From Patescibacteria group bacterium (lineage in GTDB: Bacteria > Patescibacteriota > Minisyncoccia > JAHIHE01), in the NCBI GenBank assembly GCA_018899995.1, contig JAHIHE010000060.1, positions 1-12,751 of the forward strand: a stretch of 12,751 bases of DNA, read 5' to 3'. A model generated the notes under the pieces. The model ran no database searches and was not told the DNA's origin. It saw only the letters and a list, made by a program, of their open reading frames with translations. Positions 6,203-12,124 of the stretch are shown here, one piece after another. Made by a program: the position numbers and the translations under genes. Numbering within the stretch: the first letter of the stretch is position 1; each line of letters starts with the position of its first letter.

Positions 6203-6278
6203 TGGTGCCGAGGGGGAGACTTGCACTCCCGACACCAGCTTTTTCAGAGCTGTGCTCTACTGCCTGAGCTACCTCGGC
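6203..6278 (-). tRNA. tRNA-Phe (anticodon GAA), CCA encoded
   Basis: A 76-nt gene with acceptor GCCGAGG/CCTCGGC, anticodon stem CAGCT/AGCTG around loop CTGAAAA, T arm GGGAG-TGCAAGT-CTCCC, discriminator A, then CCA. It is the only one of the three with CCA in the DNA. Confidence 0.95.
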
Positions 6279-6307
6279 TTGCTCTACTTCACCCCGCCAA
6301 ATTTATG

Positions 6308-6379
6308 TGGGCAATGCAGGACTTGAACCTGCGACCCTCTCGACGTCAACGAGATGCTCTACCACTGAGCTAATTGCCC
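6308..6379 (-). tRNA. tRNA-Val (anticodon GAC)
   Basis: A 72-nt gene with acceptor GGGCAAT/ATTGCCC, anticodon stem TCTCG/CGAGA around loop TTGACGT, T arm GCAGG-TTCAAGT-CCTGC and discriminator A. CCA is not encoded. An exact 11-bp inverted repeat (6292-6302 and 6386-6396) brackets the gene and aligns with its acceptor arms. Confidence 0.95.
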
Positions 6380-6640
6380 GTACATATTTGGCGGGGCAAG
6401 CTGCTTGCCCCGAGCAAAGTCGCGGGGAGCTAAACGCGCAAAAGTGCAGTATTCTTGAATTAGTCCGAACGCATTTCGCCGCCGCAGGCGGCGAGAAACC
6501 ACCCGCGAAAACCGAGCGGCTTCGCCGCAAGATTTAACAATTTCAAGTTTTTCTTTGGCGGCATTAAATCCAAGAATTCACAAAGTGAATACCTAAACGA
6601 TATGAAACTAATTCATTTCAAAATTTACAAACTAGCAAAA
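6380..6640. repeat. Non-coding REP-like GC-rich hairpins upstream of the tRNA cluster
   Basis: No gene is seen. Hairpins lie at 6392-6412 (CGGGGCAAG, CTG, CTTGCCCCG) and 6476-6494 (TCGCCGCC, GCA, GGCGGCGA). TGGCGGCATTAAAT (6556-6569) repeats 5957-5970 exactly. Apparent reading frames here translate tRNA or hairpin DNA. No clear tRNA promoter is recognised. Confidence 0.5.
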
Positions 6641-6664
6641 AAGAATTTTTTATTCTTTTTTGCT
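6634..6664. terminator. AT-rich hairpin at the 3' end of the RyR-like pseudogene
   Basis: A 13-bp perfect stem (6634-6646 and 6652-6664; AGCAAAAAAGAAT and its complement) with a 5-base loop. It overlaps the last codons and stop of the pseudogene, and the distal stem strand read leftward contains six T's. It could act as a weak terminator. Confidence 0.4.
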
Positions 6665-7314
6665 ACAAATTTCAACTGCTTTTCGGATAATAACCCTGTC
6701 CTTTTCTTTTTCTTCTTCCGAAAGTTCAGCATAAGGTTTGTTTTGTTCTGGTGGTGATCAACTACCATTTCTTTCCAACCATTTATCATGAATTGTGGAA
6801 CTGGCGGCTTCAATAAAAGATTCGTCGAGCGGCACGCCAGACTCAATAGCTTTCTCTACTTCGGTAACTGCGACCTCTGCAGAAATTTTATTTTCTCCCT
6901 GCCATTCACTCGGCAATCCTTCATAAGGAGTATTGGCTATATCAACTTCCACAGCTCCACTATAGACCAGTTGCTTAATAAGGTTTTAGTTGTTTTTTTG
7001 AAAAATCAGTGGCTTAAAATAAGGGTTTTTTGAGATAAAATGCTTCAAAATATTATTAAGCAACTGGTCTTATGAGCTTGCGACCATGCTTGATCTTTCG
7101 TTTTCTTTATTCTCGGTTCGTAATCTTTCGATTCTTCTCTCCAGCGAGGTTTGCGCCACTCCTCATGAAGCTGGCTGCCGAGGCTCGCAATTCTTTCAGC
7201 CGTTTTGTTAAATTTTCCTTCCCTTTGTTCGTTCATCGCTCTCTGCTCGTCGGTCATCATACCTTCGGCTTTTGCCACTTCCTCCGACGATGGTTTATAT
7301 TTTTCCATGGACAT
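6650..7314 (-). pseudogene. RyR-domain-like protein, broken by a 107-bp insertion and an in-frame TGA
   Basis: The gene starts at the ATG at 7314 (an in-frame ATG at 7308 is possible) and reads 81 residues to 'EPRIKKTKDQAWSQAH'. The insertion at 6964-7070 then interrupts it, and the exposed frame stops at 7045. Removing the insertion and one 3-bp duplication continues in frame as H-S-G-A-V-E-V-D-I-A-N. The rejoined protein has an in-frame TGA at 6758-6760, then runs 35 more residues to a TAA at 6650; about 184 residues in all. 'LHEEWRKPR' and 'IHDKWLERN...PYAELSEEEKEKDR' resemble RyR (ryanodine-receptor repeat) domains, whose function in bacteria is unclear. The TGA falls where such domains often carry Trp, so TGG to TGA is likely. 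The downstream part could still start at GTG 6952. Confidence 0.75.
6964..7070. mobile_element. 107-bp MITE-like element with 18-bp perfect terminal inverted repeats and 3-bp target duplication
   Basis: The ends AGACCAGTTGCTTAATAA (6964-6981) and its exact complement (7053-7070) are flanked on both sides by TAT (6961-6963 and 7071-7073). The 71-bp interior is AT-rich and has no coding potential. It splits the RyR-like gene, and its removal with one TAT restores the frame exactly. The transposase family that moves it is not identifiable from this copy. Confidence 0.85.
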
Positions 7315-7328
7315 ATTTTTTCTTTCTT

Positions 7329-7376
7329 AAAAATTAACTTGTTAATTTTTTATAGAAAGTGGACTAGACTTTCTAT
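7329..7376. repeat. Two adjacent hairpins upstream of the RyR-like gene
   Basis: AAAAATTAAC/GTTAATTTTT (7329-7338 and 7341-7350) and ATAGAAAGT/ACTTTCTAT (7352-7360 and 7368-7376). The first ends in T's on both strands and could be a bidirectional AT-rich terminator. The word ATAGAAAGT recurs near 12377 beside another small dyad (AAAGTT-CT-AACTTT, 12381-12394). Confidence 0.4.
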
Positions 7377-7800
7377 GAATTTATTTGAATTAGTGATTAA
7401 AAATTTTCTTTTCCCTGAACGAAATCGCCAACTGATTTTTTCGCCCAAAATTCAATACAATTTAATCGCCGAGCGAGGCGAGGCGAACCGAAACCGCTTG
7501 CAAATTCCTTACTGGTGCCCTTTGTTTGAAAATGCGCGAACCTTCTTTGAGCGGAACTGACGCTCCGCCCCGCCGGCGGCTCGCTGACGCTCGCAAGCCA
7601 AACAAAAACATTTTCTTTACAATTTTTGATTTCGCGCGCCCCCTAAAATTTTTTTAATTAAGGAAAAAAAATGTTTTTGCTTGACTCTGCCCTCAATGCT
7701 TCGGGCAGGGCGGCGGGGCTTCCGACGGCGATTTTTTTCGGCGGACGGGCTACAAATCAAAAAGGGTGGCGGGTGGGTTAAGGAAAAATAGAAATACAAA
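7377..7800. other. Non-coding stretch at the strand switch
   Basis: No convincing gene is seen. A 61-codon plus-strand frame from about 7374 to 7560 has no ribosome site and no recognisable motif. GC-rich blocks (CGCCCCGCCGGCGGC near 7570; CGGGCAGGGCGGCGGGGC near 7702) alternate with A/T runs. A 16-bp inverted repeat with one mismatch (7603-7618 and 7664-7679, around CAAAAACATTTTCTTT) encloses 45 bp. CCGACGGCG/CGGCGGACGG around a T-run at about 7722-7756 forms an imperfect dyad. Confidence 0.4.
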
Positions 7801-7820
7801 AAATATGCACAACTTGACTA

Positions 7821-7849
7821 TTCACATTTTATCAAAATTTTGTTATACT
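7821..7849 (+). promoter_or_regulatory. Promoter candidate for the surface-protein operon (distal)
   Basis: TTCACA at 7821-7826, a 17-bp spacer and TATACT at 7844-7849. Five of six bases match the consensus in each box. It reads toward the surface operon and lies about 75 bp before the second candidate. Confidence 0.5.
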
Positions 7850-7918
7850 GTAAATAGGATGTTTGCCAGTTGCTATGCATAACCTCACATATATGCTATT
7901 TCTATTTTTTACGAAATT

Positions 7919-7927
7919 TGCTATAAT
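7919..7927 (+). promoter_or_regulatory. Extended -10 promoter candidate for the surface-protein operon (proximal)
   Basis: TGCTATAAT (7919-7927) is a perfect extended -10. The -35 region (TTTCTA at 7899) is poor, as is common for extended -10 promoters. Transcription would begin near 7934, only a few bases before an ATG at 7937. Confidence 0.55.
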
Positions 7928-7936
7928 CTAATCAAG

Positions 7937-8011
7937 ATGACTAAACAAAACTATCAATTCACCATTTTAGCCGTAAGGCTGAAATACGAGAGAGAGAGAG
8001 AGAGAGAGTAA
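7937..8011 (+). CDS. Possible 24-codon leader peptide ending in a Glu-Arg repeat
   Basis: ATG at 7937 to TAA at 8009-8011. The last seven codons (GAG/AGA alternating) are the (GA)n microsatellite, giving E-R-E-R-E-R-E. If transcription starts near 7934 the message would be leaderless. A change of one GA unit would shift the frame past the TAA. There is no homology evidence, and it may be only a structured RNA. Confidence 0.3.
   Translation: MTKQNYQFTILAVRLKYERERERE
7988..8008 (+). repeat. (GA)10G microsatellite
   Basis: Twenty-one bases of uninterrupted GA in the operon leader. Such tracts are prone to slipped-strand changes in unit number, so this one is a candidate phase-variable site. 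Confidence 0.9.
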
Positions 8012-8059
8012 AATCGCTCCGTGATTTTGATTTAGAATTTCATAGCCTAATAGTTCATG

Positions 8060-8084
8060 GCACTGTTTTTAACGGTGCTTTTTT
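8060..8084 (+). terminator. Factor-independent terminator in the surface-operon leader
   Basis: Stem GCACTG/CGGTGC (8060-8065 and 8073-8078) with a 7-base loop, followed by six T's (8079-8084). It lies after both promoters and before the first gene. It would therefore either end a small RNA of about 150 nt or attenuate the operon. Confidence 0.65.
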
Positions 8085-8144
8085 AATTGTCTAAAAATTA
8101 TGTTCGAGTCAATTTATCCTATTAGATTTTTTTTGAGAAATAAA

Positions 8145-8933
8145 ATGAGAGAAAAACGATTTATTTTTTCAATTTTGATTATAGTTATTCTTGCCTGCGG
8201 ACCATCTGCCGCCCGGGCGGTTCTGGTAATTACCGCTCCTGCTTCAGCTACTTTAACTGGTAAAACTGTTTCTATTACCGTTCAAACTTCAACTGGAGTT
8301 ATTGGTGATAGCAATAATGCTAATCTTATTGGCGTGAAAGTAAGCGATGATGGAACCGCGGGCTGGAGCGCTGTTATGGCTTCTACTCACTTTACCACTC
8401 GGGCTACTCAAAAGACGCTGGCTGGTGCTAATAATACGGTAACTTTTACCGGAACTTATGATGGACTTGACGGCGTTTTAGATCCGAACGGGACATTTAG
8501 AGTCAAGATTACAACCGGGGGCGCAGTAGGAACAGCAGTATTTTCTTGGTGGGATCCAGCCGCCAATCTGACTTCAAACGTTACCACTGCCGCTAGTGTT
8601 GTTCTGAGTAATGGAATAACCGTTAACTTTGCTGCCGCTACCTATGCTGTTGATGATGAATGGTCAGCTGGAGTTGATGTTTTTCCGTATACGGGTTTAA
8701 CCGTTACCCCTTCAGGTATTTACGCTGAAAGCGGCAGCTTAACCGGCGTAAGCGCAGGTTCTTCAGAAATTCTTTCCGGCACCGGGGCGACATCTAATGC
8801 CAAAACAATAATGACAGCTACGGCCGGCAATGGCACCGGCATTTATTGGCAAGATGAAGATTTAAGCTTAAGTGTTCACGCTAATTCTTTATCCGGCAAT
8901 TTTACTGCCACAGTTACTTTAACAGTTTCATGA
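8145..8933 (+). CDS. Secreted WxL-like surface protein, paralogue 1
   Basis: Read from the ATG at 8145, a signal peptide is immediate (MREKR, a hydrophobic run, cleavage near 'AARA'). An in-frame ATG at 8100 would add 15 residues containing P-I-R-F-F, echoed by N-P-I-R-Y-F in the third gene, so the start is uncertain. Numbering from 8100, 'DDGTAGWSAVMASTHF' (83-98) and the C-terminal strands ending 'TVTLTVS' follow the WxL beta-sandwich plan, with W-S-A for W-x-L. An inserted beta module spans about 115-196 ('TGTYDG' to 'DVFPY'). The product should be exported and surface-bound, probably with the DUF916-like protein. It stops at TGA exactly where paralogue 2 stops at TAA. TasA-like fibre proteins are an alternative. 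Confidence 0.65.
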   Translation: MREKRFIFSILIIVILACGPSAARAVLVITAPASATLTGKTVSITVQTSTGVIGDSNNANLIGVKVSDDGTAGWSAVMASTHFTTRATQKTLAGANNTVTFTGTYDGLDGVLDPNGTFRVKITTGGAVGTAVFSWWDPAANLTSNVTTAASVVLSNGITVNFAAATYAVDDEWSAGVDVFPYTGLTVTPSGIYAESGSLTGVSAGSSEILSGTGATSNAKTIMTATAGNGTGIYWQDEDLSLSVHANSLSGNFTATVTLTVS

Positions 8934-9012
8934 AGTGGATATTTAAAGGTCGAAGGCTGGTGGCCTTTATCCCACCAAATATAATTAAAATTAAGAAAGG
9001 AAATAAAAAAAT

Positions 9013-9870
9013 ATGAAAAAAATACTAATTTTGATTTCGATTTTCGGTTTGATTGGTTTAATTAGCGGTTTAGGAATTCAGGTTGTCAGAGCAGTTTCTA
9101 CCGCTCTCGATGTCACGATGACTGCCGGCAGTTTATCTATTTCTAATTCCACTGCTGCCACTGCTTCTTACACAGGCAAGACCGTTTCAATCACTGAGCA
9201 AACTGATACGGCGACTATTGGCAACACTACCTACACTGATACTACGGGAATAGAAGTGACAGACACAAGAGGCACTGGGGCAGGCTGGAGCGCTGTTATG
9301 ACAGTGACTCATCTGAATACCAAGGCTACTCAGAAGACGCTGGCCGGCTCTAATAATACGGTAACTTTTACCGGAACTTATGACGGACTAGATGGAGTGT
9401 TGGACCCCAACGGAACTTTCAAAGTAGAAATTACTACCGGCGGAGCTGTCGGAACTGCTGTTTTCAAATGGTGGGATCCAGCCGCCAATCTGACTTCAAC
9501 TGTTACCACTGCCGCTAGTGTTGTTCTGAGTAATGGGATAACCGTCAACTTTGCTGCCGCTACCTATGTAGTAGCAGACAGCTGGTCAGCTGGAGTTGAT
9601 GTTTTCCCTTACAATTACAGCACTACCAAAGGTTTGACCGCCACTCCTTCAACCATTCATAATGCCAGTGGTAGTTTAACTGGGGTAACGGCCGGGAGCG
9701 CGGAGTTAATGACTGGCTCTGCTGCTACTTCTAATGCCAAGACCGTAATGACCGCCGCGGTTAATAGGGGATTTGGTGATTATTTTATTGATGTGGGTTT
9801 AAGCCAGACCATTCATCCTAACTCTTTGTCCGGAAGTTACACATCTACGGCTGTTATCACTGTTTCCTAA
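9013..9870 (+). CDS. Secreted WxL-like surface protein, paralogue 2
   Basis: A 285-residue protein with signal peptide residues 1-27 (MKK, long hydrophobic core, cleavage after 'VVRA'). 'EVTDTRGTGAGWSAVMTVTHL' (81-101) closely fits the 'v.DtRg...gW.l.v..s' segment of WxL domains. The inserted beta module lies at about 119-200, and the end 'IHPNSLSGSYTSTAVITVS' fits the final beta strands. AAAGGA about a dozen bases before the ATG is the clearest ribosome site in the operon. It shares 92 of 96 bases with paralogue 1 over 9473-9568 (8551-8646 in paralogue 1), while the flanks are much less alike. A hairpin-forming 79-bp gap separates the genes. In Firmicutes, WxL proteins bind the wall non-covalently; the same role here is inference. 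Confidence 0.7.
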   Translation: MKKILILISIFGLIGLISGLGIQVVRAVSTALDVTMTAGSLSISNSTAATASYTGKTVSITEQTDTATIGNTTYTDTTGIEVTDTRGTGAGWSAVMTVTHLNTKATQKTLAGSNNTVTFTGTYDGLDGVLDPNGTFKVEITTGGAVGTAVFKWWDPAANLTSTVTTAASVVLSNGITVNFAAATYVVADSWSAGVDVFPYNYSTTKGLTATPSTIHNASGSLTGVTAGSAELMTGSAATSNAKTVMTAAVNRGFGDYFIDVGLSQTIHPNSLSGSYTSTAVITVS

Positions 9871-9896
9871 AAGGTTGGGAGCCTGAATAACAAAAA

Positions 9897-9934
9897 GGCA
9901 GAGCAGCTGGGTTAAAATTCTAAACTGCTCTGCC
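9897..9934 (+). terminator. Strong intercistronic hairpin after surface paralogue 2
   Basis: Perfect 10-bp stem GGCAGAGCAG/CTGCTCTGCC with an 18-base loop. GGTCGGTTTTTCTGACC (9935-9951) follows, which itself can fold. The T-run is seven bases from the stem, so termination is probably partial. It could favour the first two genes or protect their 3' end. The next gene's ATG (9952) follows directly, and its ribosome site may be masked. Confidence 0.55.
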
Positions 9935-9951
9935 GGTCGGTTTTTCTGACC

Positions 9952-10959
9952 ATGCATAAATTTATGTCATTAAAAAAACGGATAAATCCCATTAGATATT
10001 TTCAATCTAACGGGACAAGAATTTTGATTGTCGGTTTGTTAGGATTTTTTGCTTTGGCTAGTTTTTGCTATGCAATTAGCTATGGAGGTCTGGGAATTTA
10101 TCCCAATGAAAGCGAATGGAACGAAAAAAATTCTTTAACTAAATCCTGGTTTATCTATACCTTAGAGCCAAGTGAAGTAAAAGAGGCCAAGGTGAATGTA
10201 GTTAATCAGTCTGAACAATCAGTAGAAGTTAAAATCTATCCAGTGGATGCGGTAACTACCAAAGACGGGGCTTTTGCTCCTCAATCGGAAGACAGAGAAA
10301 AAATTGATGTTGGCGCCTGGATTAATATGCCCGTTTCCGAGCTTTCTTTAAAACCGAATGAAACAAAAGCCGTTGACTTTACCATTAAAGTTCCTGAAAA
10401 TGCCGAGGTAGGCGACCATATGGGAGCAATAATTGTTCAGTCTAAAGAAGCTCCGGAAGCGGAGAAAGGAACCGTGATGAAGGTGGTGAGTCGAGTGGGC
10501 GCCCGAATTTATCTGACTGTGCCGGGAGAGATAATAAAAGAGTTAGAGTTCAAAGATTTTAATTGGAAAATGGAGGAAAGTCAGGTTGTCTTTTATTTGA
10601 CTTTAGCCAACAAAGGAAATGTTAGAATTGCGCCAAAAGGAGAGATTGAAATTCAAGATGAATCGGGAAACGCGGTGGATAAAATAAAAATAACCGAAAG
10701 GGAAGTTTTCCCCAAAGACACTATCGTCCTGCCGACCAAATGGGAAAAGACAACGGTCGGAAAATTTATTGCCCTAGCTGCGGTAAATTACGGCACCGAA
10801 AAGAACTTAACCAAAAAATTAAGTTTTGAGGTTGAAAGCGCTCAAAAACATCAAAAAACTCTCCTAGAAACCGGTTTAATTGTTGGAGGAATAATTATTC
10901 TTTTGATTATTTTCTTTGCAGTTAGAAAGAAGTTTGATTTTAAGTTGGTTAGAAAATAA
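9952..10959 (+). CDS. DUF916-like (WxL-interacting) membrane-anchored surface protein
   Basis: A 335-residue protein. A signal peptide ends near residue 41 ('ASFCYA'); an in-frame ATG at residue 5 (9964) is an alternative start. Residues 45-165 resemble DUF916: 'VNVVNQSEQSVEVKIYPVDAVTTKDGAF' followed by 'LSLKPNETKAVDFTIKVP...GDHMGAIIV'. A second immunoglobulin-like region spans about 180-295, in the place of DUF3324 in Firmicutes homologues. A transmembrane helix at 305-323 and a basic tail (RKKFDFKLVRK) anchor it with the bulk outside. In Firmicutes, DUF916/DUF3324 proteins are encoded beside WxL proteins and bind them; the same neighbours are present here. No Shine-Dalgarno is visible and the start abuts a hairpin. 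It ends nine bases before the next gene. Confidence 0.7.
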   Translation: MHKFMSLKKRINPIRYFQSNGTRILIVGLLGFFALASFCYAISYGGLGIYPNESEWNEKNSLTKSWFIYTLEPSEVKEAKVNVVNQSEQSVEVKIYPVDAVTTKDGAFAPQSEDREKIDVGAWINMPVSELSLKPNETKAVDFTIKVPENAEVGDHMGAIIVQSKEAPEAEKGTVMKVVSRVGARIYLTVPGEIIKELEFKDFNWKMEESQVVFYLTLANKGNVRIAPKGEIEIQDESGNAVDKIKITEREVFPKDTIVLPTKWEKTTVGKFIALAAVNYGTEKNLTKKLSFEVESAQKHQKTLLETGLIVGGIIILLIIFFAVRKKFDFKLVRK

Positions 10960-10968
10960 GAGAAAGAG

Positions 10969-12024
10969 TTGAACTTAAAAACAAAAATGCCTGAAGTGCC
11001 TAAGGTAAAACTAATTCGCCAAATAATTATTGGGCTGGTTTGTCTGTTATTTCTAGTCAGCCCCGTTTTTTCTTTTGCCGCTGATACCCAACTTGAACTT
11101 CAGATGGCCCCTTTCCCTGCTCCCACTAATCTAACAGCTACGGTAGTTGGTTCTAATCAGATAGACCTCAGTTGGTCAGCCGTTTCTGAAGCAGCTAACT
11201 ATAAAGTTTATCGAGGAGGCGTTTTAGTTGCTTCTCCAACTACTACTTCTTATTCTGATACTGGGGTAGGCCCAGGAATTACTTATTCTTACACTGTTTC
11301 AGCAGTTAATATTGATGGAGCGGAATCTCCTCAGGGTTCTCCTATTTCAGTTACTATTCCAACTGGTGGCGGGGGAATGCCGGCTGCTTGGTTTAATCCA
11401 CCAGCTCCGCCTGCTGGAGGTTTTGCTATTTTAATTAACAACGGCGACGAATACACAAATAACCCAATTGTTACTCTTACTTTAAAAGGCGGTTCAAATA
11501 CTGAAAGAATGGCAATTTCTAATTTTTCTGATTTTAGGGACGCTGGTCAAGAAGCTTATACTACTTCAAAAACCTGGGATTTATGCAAGGGGCAAACTTC
11601 TTGTCCTGGAGGCGAATACATTGTTTATGCTAAATTTTACACTTCTTGGGGAACGGCTTCAGAGGTTATTTCAGATAAGATCATTTACAAAAAAAAACCA
11701 ATCACCGAATTGACTATTGAGCAAATAAAGGAAATTTCAAAGAAAATTGCTGACTTAAGAAAACAAATTGCTCAACTTTTTAAAAAGGAGGTTGTTGCTG
11801 AAGTTCCCAAAGCACCCCCAGAAGAAATTGTTCCGAAAGAAACACCCCCTGAAGAAATAACTCCTCCAGCTGAGGAACTTCCAGAAGAAGAAATAATCAC
11901 TCCACCAAAAAAAGAAGTTCCTCCGGAAAAGGAAAAAGTAGGAATTATTGATTTCTTCAAAGAATACGGAAAATGGCTCTGGCAAAAAATTACTAATTTC
12001 TGGCAAAAAATCTGGCCGTTTTAA
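10969..12024 (+). CDS. Secreted fibronectin type III protein with Pro/Glu stalk and Trp-rich tail
   Basis: A 351-residue protein from TTG at 10969; the ATG at 10987 (MPEVPKVKL...) is as likely, and both have only weak ribosome sites. Domain order: signal peptide to about 38; one Fn3 domain at 49-131 ('PTNLTATVVGSNQIDLSW', 'YKVYRGG', 'YSYTVSAVN'); a Gly/Pro linker; a beta domain at 153-241 ('INNGDEYTNNPIVTLTL') with Cys206 and Cys212 possibly disulfide-bonded; a short coiled coil at 247-273; a Pro/Glu-rich stalk at 274-323; and a C-terminal amphipathic segment at 325-351 with four Trp and six Phe/Tyr. The tail may sit at a membrane or cell-wall interface. As the last gene of the operon it is probably an accessory adhesin or scaffold for the WxL-like layer. 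Confidence 0.65.
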   Translation: MNLKTKMPEVPKVKLIRQIIIGLVCLLFLVSPVFSFAADTQLELQMAPFPAPTNLTATVVGSNQIDLSWSAVSEAANYKVYRGGVLVASPTTTSYSDTGVGPGITYSYTVSAVNIDGAESPQGSPISVTIPTGGGGMPAAWFNPPAPPAGGFAILINNGDEYTNNPIVTLTLKGGSNTERMAISNFSDFRDAGQEAYTTSKTWDLCKGQTSCPGGEYIVYAKFYTSWGTASEVISDKIIYKKKPITELTIEQIKEISKKIADLRKQIAQLFKKEVVAEVPKAPPEEIVPKETPPEEITPPAEELPEEEIITPPKKEVPPEKEKVGIIDFFKEYGKWLWQKITNFWQKIWPF

Positions 12025-12060
12025 TAAATTAATTATAATTAAATTTTTGTTAAAGGCTGA

Positions 12061-12104
12061 GTTGGCAGTCTATGACGGGTGCAGAAATCCGTCGGTGTGC
12101 CAAC
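12061..12104 (+). repeat. Nested dyad competing with the operon terminator
   Basis: GTTGGCA/TGCCAAC (12061-12067 and 12098-12104) encloses GACGG/CCGTC (12074-12078 and 12089-12093). It uses the 5' strand of the terminator stem and its loop, so the two folds are mutually exclusive. Confidence 0.45.
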
Positions 12105-12122
12105 TCACGCCGGCGGATTTTT
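12085..12122 (+). terminator. Factor-independent terminator of the surface-protein operon
   Basis: A 13-bp stem (12085-12097 and 12108-12120; AAATCCG...CGGATTT with two G-U pairs), a 10-base loop, and T's at 12118-12122. It lies 61 bp after the last stop codon of the operon. Confidence 0.65.
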
Positions 12123-12124
12123 GT

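Larger units (their letters stand above)
7964..8084 (+). promoter_or_regulatory. Structured leader with alternative pairings before the surface operon
   Basis: Hairpin 1 is ATTTTAGCC-GTAA-GGCTGAAAT (7964-7985), a 9-bp stem with a GNRA-type loop. The GA tract follows, then hairpin 2 AAAATC/GATTTT (8010-8028), then the terminator hairpin. The 3' arm of hairpin 1 can instead pair with ATTTCATAGCC (8037-8047). This allows a two-state fold. It matches no riboswitch class I recognise. Confidence 0.4.

Noticed and set aside
6053..6326. Short frames across tRNA-Phe and the adjacent inverted repeat
   Set aside because: They translate tRNA and repeat DNA and have no independent coding evidence.
6303..6537. 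Overlapping reading frames on both strands across tRNA-Val, one containing 'SVVEHLVDVERVAGSSPALPT'
   Set aside because: This is a well-known spurious translation of tRNA sequence; the DNA is explained by tRNA-Val and GC-rich hairpins.
7374..7560. 61-codon plus-strand frame in the strand-switch region
   Set aside because: No ribosome site, no recognisable motif, and it runs into GC-rich repeat; possibly a relic but not supportable as a gene.
7988..8008. Start of a CRISPR or other spaced array
   Set aside because: It is an uninterrupted dinucleotide tract without repeat-spacer structure; no CRISPR array is seen anywhere in the window.
7964..8084. A known riboswitch class in the surface-operon leader
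   Set aside because: The conserved cores I could recall for fluoride, preQ1 and cyclic-di-GMP classes are not present.
12061..12104. Resemblance of the nested dyad to an integron attC site
   Set aside because: The outer 7-mers are in the wrong order and GTTGGCA does not fit the GTTRRRY core.
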